Source: DATBQN01 sp963799925
Lineage (GTDB): Bacteria; Acidobacteriota; Thermoanaerobaculia; Multivoradales; UBA5704
Assembly: GCA_963799925.1 (NCBI GenBank)
Contig: CAWCYZ010000001.1
Location: 1,550,001-1,614,000, forward strand
Reading direction: 5' to 3'
Length of the DNA: 64,000 nt
Shown here in pieces: positions 62,594 to 64,000 of this stretch. The notes beneath the pieces are model-generated. The model did not search any database and was not told where the DNA came from. It saw nothing but the letters and a program-made list of their open reading frames with translations. Positions within the stretch are counted from its first letter, which is position 1, and each line of letters starts with the position of its first letter. Position numbers and translations under genes: made by a program.

Positions 62594-63547
62594 GCCGCGG
62601 TCACCAGCGCCTTCAGGAACCCGTCGGGGCGGGCGGCGGCGGTCGCGAAGGCGCGGTTGATGTCCGCCAGGGGGAAGCGGTGGGTGAGGAGCGGCTCGAG
62701 GTCGAGCTCCCCCGCCGCGGCGAGCGCCACCCCCTCCTCCATGCCGCGGCGATAGATCGCGGGATCGCGCTCGTGGGCGTTGACGACGTCCAGCCCCCGC
62801 CAGTTCCAGAGCTGCATGTTGACCGTGCGCGCGCCGTCCTGGTGGTAGCCGGCGATCACCAGGCGGCCGCGCACGCGAACCAGCCGGGCGGCGAGGTCGA
62901 GCGGCTCCTGGCGGCCGGTCGCCTCGATCACCACGTCCGCCAGGCGGCCGCCGGTGAGCGCCGCGATCCGGCCGTCGACGTCGTCGGCATAGGAGAGGAC
63001 CTCGTCGGCGCCGGCGGCGCGGGCGAGGTCGCGGGCCGAGGGCCGGCGCGACACCGCGATCAGACGCCCGGGCCTCGCGCGGCGCACGAGCTGGAGGAGG
63101 AGGGCGCCGAGGAAGCCGGCGCCGACGAGGACGACGACGTCCCCGCGGGCGACGCCGGCGCGCCGGGCGACGTTGACGGCGCAGGCGAGCGGCTCGCCGA
63201 GGATCGGCCGGCCGGCGAGCGCCGGCGGCAGCCGGACGACGGCGCCGGCGTCGGCGACGTCGAGCTCCGAGTAGCCGTGGTAGGCGAGCGCGGTGACCGG
63301 GTCGCCCACCGCGAGGCCGCCGCCGGCCCCCGGCGCCCAGCGCCGCGATGGTGCCGAAGACCTCGTGCCCGGGGGCGCCGGGGGCCAGCGGATAGGAGAG
63401 CCCGGCGACGCCCTGCCAGGGCCCCATGTCCGAGCCGCAGACGCCGCAGCCGTGGACCGCGACGAGGACCTGGTCGTCGCCGGGCCGCGGCGGCTCGACG
63501 TCGCCGAGCGCGAAGCGCCCGGGATGGACGAGAGTGGCCGTCCGCAT
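62590..63547 (-). CDS. Medium-chain zinc-type dehydrogenase (one frameshift)
   Basis: N-terminal catalytic domain RTATLVHPGRFALGDVEPPRPG, VAVHGCGVCGSDMGPWQGVAG (Cys zinc ligand) and PLAPGAPGHEVFGTIAALG (His-Glu). After a frame change near 63335 follow VGDPVTALAYHGYSELDV, the nucleotide-binding motif VVLVGAGFLGALLLQLVRRA, and DVVIEATGRQEPLDLAARLVR. About 318 residues, somewhat short because the structural-zinc lobe is reduced. Coupled to the Gfo/Idh/MocA gene by a GTGA overlap, suggesting two oxidoreductases of one sugar pathway. Confidence 0.86.
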
Positions 63548-63618
63548 GCGGCAGCGGACGAGCGAGAACCGTGCCAGCGGGGAGAGCGGCGGCTCTCCGG
63601 CTGCGCTCCCCTACTCCT

Positions 63619-64000
63619 CTATAGCGAGAGCCCCAGCCGGCGCGCCGCGCGGAGGAGGGCGCAGGTCGACTTGGCGTCGTGGATCTCGCCCGAGGCGGCC
63701 CGCGCCACCGCCTCGGCGAGCGGCAGCCGTTCGAGGGTCAGCACCTCGTCCCTGCCGAGCGACTGCCGCGTCGGCTCGAGGCCGGTCGCGAGATAGAGCC
63801 AGATCTTCTCGTCGGTGAAGCCGGGGGTGGTCCAGATCCAGCCGAGCGGCGCCAGGTCGCCGGCGCGGTGCCCGGTCTCCTCCTCGACCTCGCGGCGGGC
63901 GCAGGCCTCCGGCGTCTCGCCGGGTCGATCTTTCCGGCCGGCACCTCGAGCAGCCAGCCGCCGGTCGCGTAGCGGTACTGGCGGATGAGCAGGACCCGGC
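63619..64000 (-). CDS. Nudix hydrolase, ADP-ribose pyrophosphatase type (partial, one frameshift)
   Basis: Only the C-terminal ~127 residues are in the window. RVLLIRQYRYATGGWLLEVPAGKID leads, after a one-base loss near 63925 (a G-run), into GETPEACARREVEEETGHRAGDL, a complete Nudix box. LGWIWTTPGFTDEKIWLYLATGL is typical of ADP-sugar pyrophosphatases. The start lies beyond the window end. Confidence 0.88.
   Translation of the reverse strand, partial: PGPAHPPVPLRDRRLAARGAGRKDRPGETPEACARREVEEETGHRAGDLAPLGWIWTTPGFTDEKIWLYLATGLEPTRQSLGRDEVLTLERLPLAEAVARAASGEIHDAKSTCALLRAARRLGLSL

Noticed and set aside
1..64000. tRNA or rRNA genes
   Set aside because: Scanning both strands for the T-loop GTTCGANTC context and rRNA-like conserved stretches gave nothing convincing.

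Overview
The window looks like a 64 kb piece of a GC-rich bacterial chromosome. The best guess is an acidobacterial lineage of the Thermoanaerobaculia type. That guess rests on a large secreted ELWxTDGTxxGT-repeat protein, a recurrent C-terminal 'TGYFWFF' domain, a bactofilin, and many start codons that overlap the preceding stop (xTGA) or sit 6-9 nt behind a -10 box. No rRNA, tRNA, CRISPR array or complete insertion sequence was seen.

Layout. 0-7.4 kb (minus): lipB, archease, rtcB and a NadQ-type Nudix regulator, followed by nadA-nadB-nadC behind their own promoter and a palindromic operator candidate. 7.7-13.6 kb (minus): a small Cys-rich secreted peptide, a DUF488 protein, and the operon lpdA-E1alpha-E1beta-E2 of a 2-oxo acid dehydrogenase complex. 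13.6-22.3 kb: metallo-hydrolase, cytochrome c, patatin, secreted protein, class I aldolase, TrmH, class A beta-lactamase, a short conserved protein with a deleted nucleotidyltransferase remnant, and a class II photolyase. 22.4-24.8 kb (minus): overlapping Nudix, AAA ATPase and PIN-like nuclease genes, the middle one visibly AT-richer and a candidate defence module. 24.9-34.5 kb (minus): NfeD, slipin, SPOR protein, Lnt, RF2 (with the classical programmed frameshift), a glycosyltransferase and a membrane glycosyltransferase. 34.6-36.6 kb (plus): a second AAA ATPase with a DUF4276-like partner. 36.6-43 kb: YyaL/DUF255 thioredoxin protein, small membrane and secreted proteins, an unknown polytopic membrane protein. 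43-51.6 kb: the ELWxTDGT protein, RlmA, an AcvB/VirJ hydrolase, a lysyl-endopeptidase-like protease and a 21-bp tandem array. 51.6-64 kb: PqqB-like and BtuF-like proteins, YheT-like hydrolase, an ornithine aminotransferase bracketed by a 65-bp inverted repeat, dienelactone hydrolase, glucokinase, copper-binding lipoprotein, OsmC, bactofilin plus methyltransferase, a sugar-type oxidoreductase pair, and a partial Nudix gene.

Many conserved genes are split by single-base frame changes: E1alpha/E1beta/E2/LpdA, prfB, lnt, nfeD, slipin, SPOR, lipB, the NadQ-type regulator, and the 34.6-36.6 kb ATPase pair. Three in-frame amber codons also interrupt recognisable domains. Because indispensable genes are hit as often as dispensable ones, this is most simply consensus error in the assembly. 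Such genes are reported over their full extent with the break noted.
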